A DNA stretch of 32,200 nt from Ectocarpus siliculosus. Taxonomy: Eukaryota; Sar; Phaeophyceae; Ectocarpales; Ectocarpaceae. Below are positions 30,707-32,200 of the stretch, piece by piece. The DNA lies in assembly GCA_000310025.1 (NCBI GenBank), contig FN647857.1, positions 335,586 through 367,785 on the forward strand, read 5' to 3'. Under the pieces are notes generated by a model. The model made no database searches. It was not told the origin of the DNA and saw only the letters and a list, made by a program, of their open reading frames with translations. The first letter of the stretch is position 1. Each line of letters starts with the position of its first letter. The translations under genes were made by a program, and so were the position numbers.

Positions 30707-32167
30707 ATGATCCAAAGAGTAGCCCGAGCTGCCGCAACACGCGGGTGGGCGGCGGCCGCAACGACGTCAGTGGGAGCCAGCAGCGGCAGCAGCCGGCGCG
30801 CGTTCTCGGACAACGTGACGTACTCTGGGGGCCAAGCGGGCGTGCAGGGGGGCTTCTACGGGGCAGGCGGGGCTCGCTCCCAGGCTTCTCCTCAGTGAGT
30901 GACCAGACTATACCAGCAGCGACCCGCAATGTCCTGCGAGCAGCAAGGTTCAGTAGATCTGAAGGTTCAGCGTCGAGTCTTTTCTTCGTCAAGAAGACTT
31001 GCTGTCTGCGAAGGGTTGCGGCGTAAGACGCCTCCTCTAGTTGCTTGTCGCACTTGAGCAACGATCTACCTCTATATTGATTGTTCTGTATGTCCAAACA
31101 TCTCCGGCCGCCCTTTTTACACCACCGACCAAGCACCACTTTTTGCCGAAGCTGTTTTTCCGCAAGGACGATGAGACGCTCAGTTCGGCGCAACGCTGCT
31201 TTCCCAGGACCCCTCTCGATTCAAGGTTCCCCTCCCGGGGGTACAGCACGTAACATGGCCTGGGCAAAACAACCGTAAAGCATGTCTGATTGGGGTTGGC
31301 TTTTGGGGAACTGGAAGCCCTAACGCGTCCGCAAGGTCCAAGGCGCGGCGGTTGTGAAGAGTAATTAGGCGCTTTCTGAAATTTCGAATTTTCCGCCGAG
31401 GTGCAAGGTGAACCAACTATGGAACAACAAGTGTGATCTCTCCCGGAGTAGGCTCAGGAGGGCACAGCAGGGCCATCAAGGGGTGATGCAAGATGGCAAC
31501 AAAACCAGGCAGCAGGACCAGCCCGCAGCCTGCTGCCAGCTGCCAGTTACTTGGTCGTGGCGTTTCCCAAGCTCAACAGCTCACACAGCTGGCGCGGTTT
31601 TTTTCCTGGGACAGCCCAGCGAACCTCAACGAAAGAAATATGTAGAAAGCTCTGTATACAGCAGCCTTATGGCGGCCCTTCTGCAATTGCTCTTTCGAAG
31701 ATACGAAAATGCTGGCCCTGTAAGAGCCTTCCGGTGAGCAAACCTGGAATTATTTGTGGCGCTTGGGTAAGAGTCCACTTGCAAGTTTTGCCGTTGTAGT
31801 CTCCCTTGTTGGGAAGAAGATTTTTGGTTTGTTTACGGAGCTCTCTCTACGACCAAGATTCGTTTGACTACAAATGTACTTTTTTTTTTTTTTGTCTCCT
31901 CTTCCAAGGTTGTGAATTCACTCACGAGACACGTACTGTTTTTTCCCGGCTGCCTACGCGGTTGTGGTGGCGGTTTGGTTGCGCAGGGCGCACCACAGGC
32001 CAGAGGCCATCGCCGCCGTCGACGACATCCGGCGCCTTCGTGAGGCCATGCAGCACGTGAGCGAGATGGAGATCGAGCTCGGCCGCCTGGGAGACAAGGT
32101 GTCGGGCAGGTCCATCGAGCTCAAGAGCGCTATCAAGAAGCGGCTGTCGTCGCCCACCATGCTTGAG
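30707..32167 (+). CDS. Small, probably mitochondrial protein, function unknown (5' part only)
   Basis: Exon 1, 30707-30894, encodes a typical mitochondrial presequence: MIQRVARAAATRGWAAAATT with Arg and Ala but no acidic residues, then SSRRAFSDNVTYSGGQ and GGFYGAGGARSQ. It ends in phase 2 at a perfect GTGAGT donor. Exon 2, 31987-32167, after TTGCGCAG, completes a CAG codon and encodes a helical, charged segment with AVDDIRRLREAMQHVSEMEI and ELGRLGDKVSGRS, to PTMLE before GTACGA. The next intron starts at 32168 and the gene runs off the window, so only 123 residues are visible. The 1.09-kb intron 1 could hide a further small exon. Family not recognised; mitochondrial location is inference from the N-terminus. 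Confidence 0.55.
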
Positions 32168-32177
32168 GTACGAACGG

Positions 32178-32200
32178 GGGGGGGGGGGGGGGGGGGGGGG
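32178..32200 (+). repeat. G homopolymer at the window end
   Basis: At least 23 G in a row lie about 10 bp inside the intron after the donor at 32168 and run to the edge. Confidence 0.85.

Overview
The window is nuclear DNA of a plastid-bearing eukaryote, most likely a stramenopile and plausibly a brown alga of the Ectocarpus type. This is inference from four things seen in the sequence: GC-rich exons split by long GT-AG introns, abundant trinucleotide repeats, a fibrillin gene whose product starts with a signal peptide followed by a Phe-containing plastid motif, and genes that largely alternate between strands. No rRNA, tRNA or CRISPR locus is supported.

Layout. (1) 486-2053, plus strand: a 3-exon gene for the alpha subunit of the nascent polypeptide-associated complex (NAC and UBA domains). 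(2) 2054-5223: apparently non-coding. (3) About 5224-9850, minus strand: a decayed non-LTR (LINE-type) retrotransposon with an apurinic-type endonuclease and a reverse transcriptase, broken by frameshifts, one of them in the RT catalytic box. (4) 10165-13484, plus strand: an unrecognised multi-exon gene whose first intron holds a long CTG tract between 9-bp inverted repeats. (5) 13485-16070: intergenic, starting with three copies of a ~208-bp tandem repeat. (6) 16071-16785: an internally deleted relative of the LINE, keeping both ends and lacking the coding core. (7) 17295-24078, minus strand: an 8-exon gene that I reconstruct as TRAPPC13, a subunit of the TRAPP vesicle-tethering complex, enlarged by low-complexity inserts. 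(8) 24601-28720, plus strand: a 6-exon PAP/fibrillin gene, sharing a ~520-bp divergent promoter region with TRAPPC13; its second intron carries a 219-bp foldback, MITE-like element. (9) 30707 to the window end, plus strand: the 5' part of a gene for a small, probably mitochondrial protein of unknown function.

The genes are unrelated housekeeping functions (protein biogenesis at the ribosome, vesicle tethering, plastid lipid bodies/thylakoids, mitochondrion); nothing indicates a shared pathway. The most interesting material is in the repeats: the paired full-length and deleted LINE copies, the intronic foldback element, the CTG hairpin, and a protein-like antisense reading frame inside a TRAPPC13 intron. 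Exon models were made by hand from splice consensus, phase compatibility and remembered family patterns; no transcript or database evidence was available.
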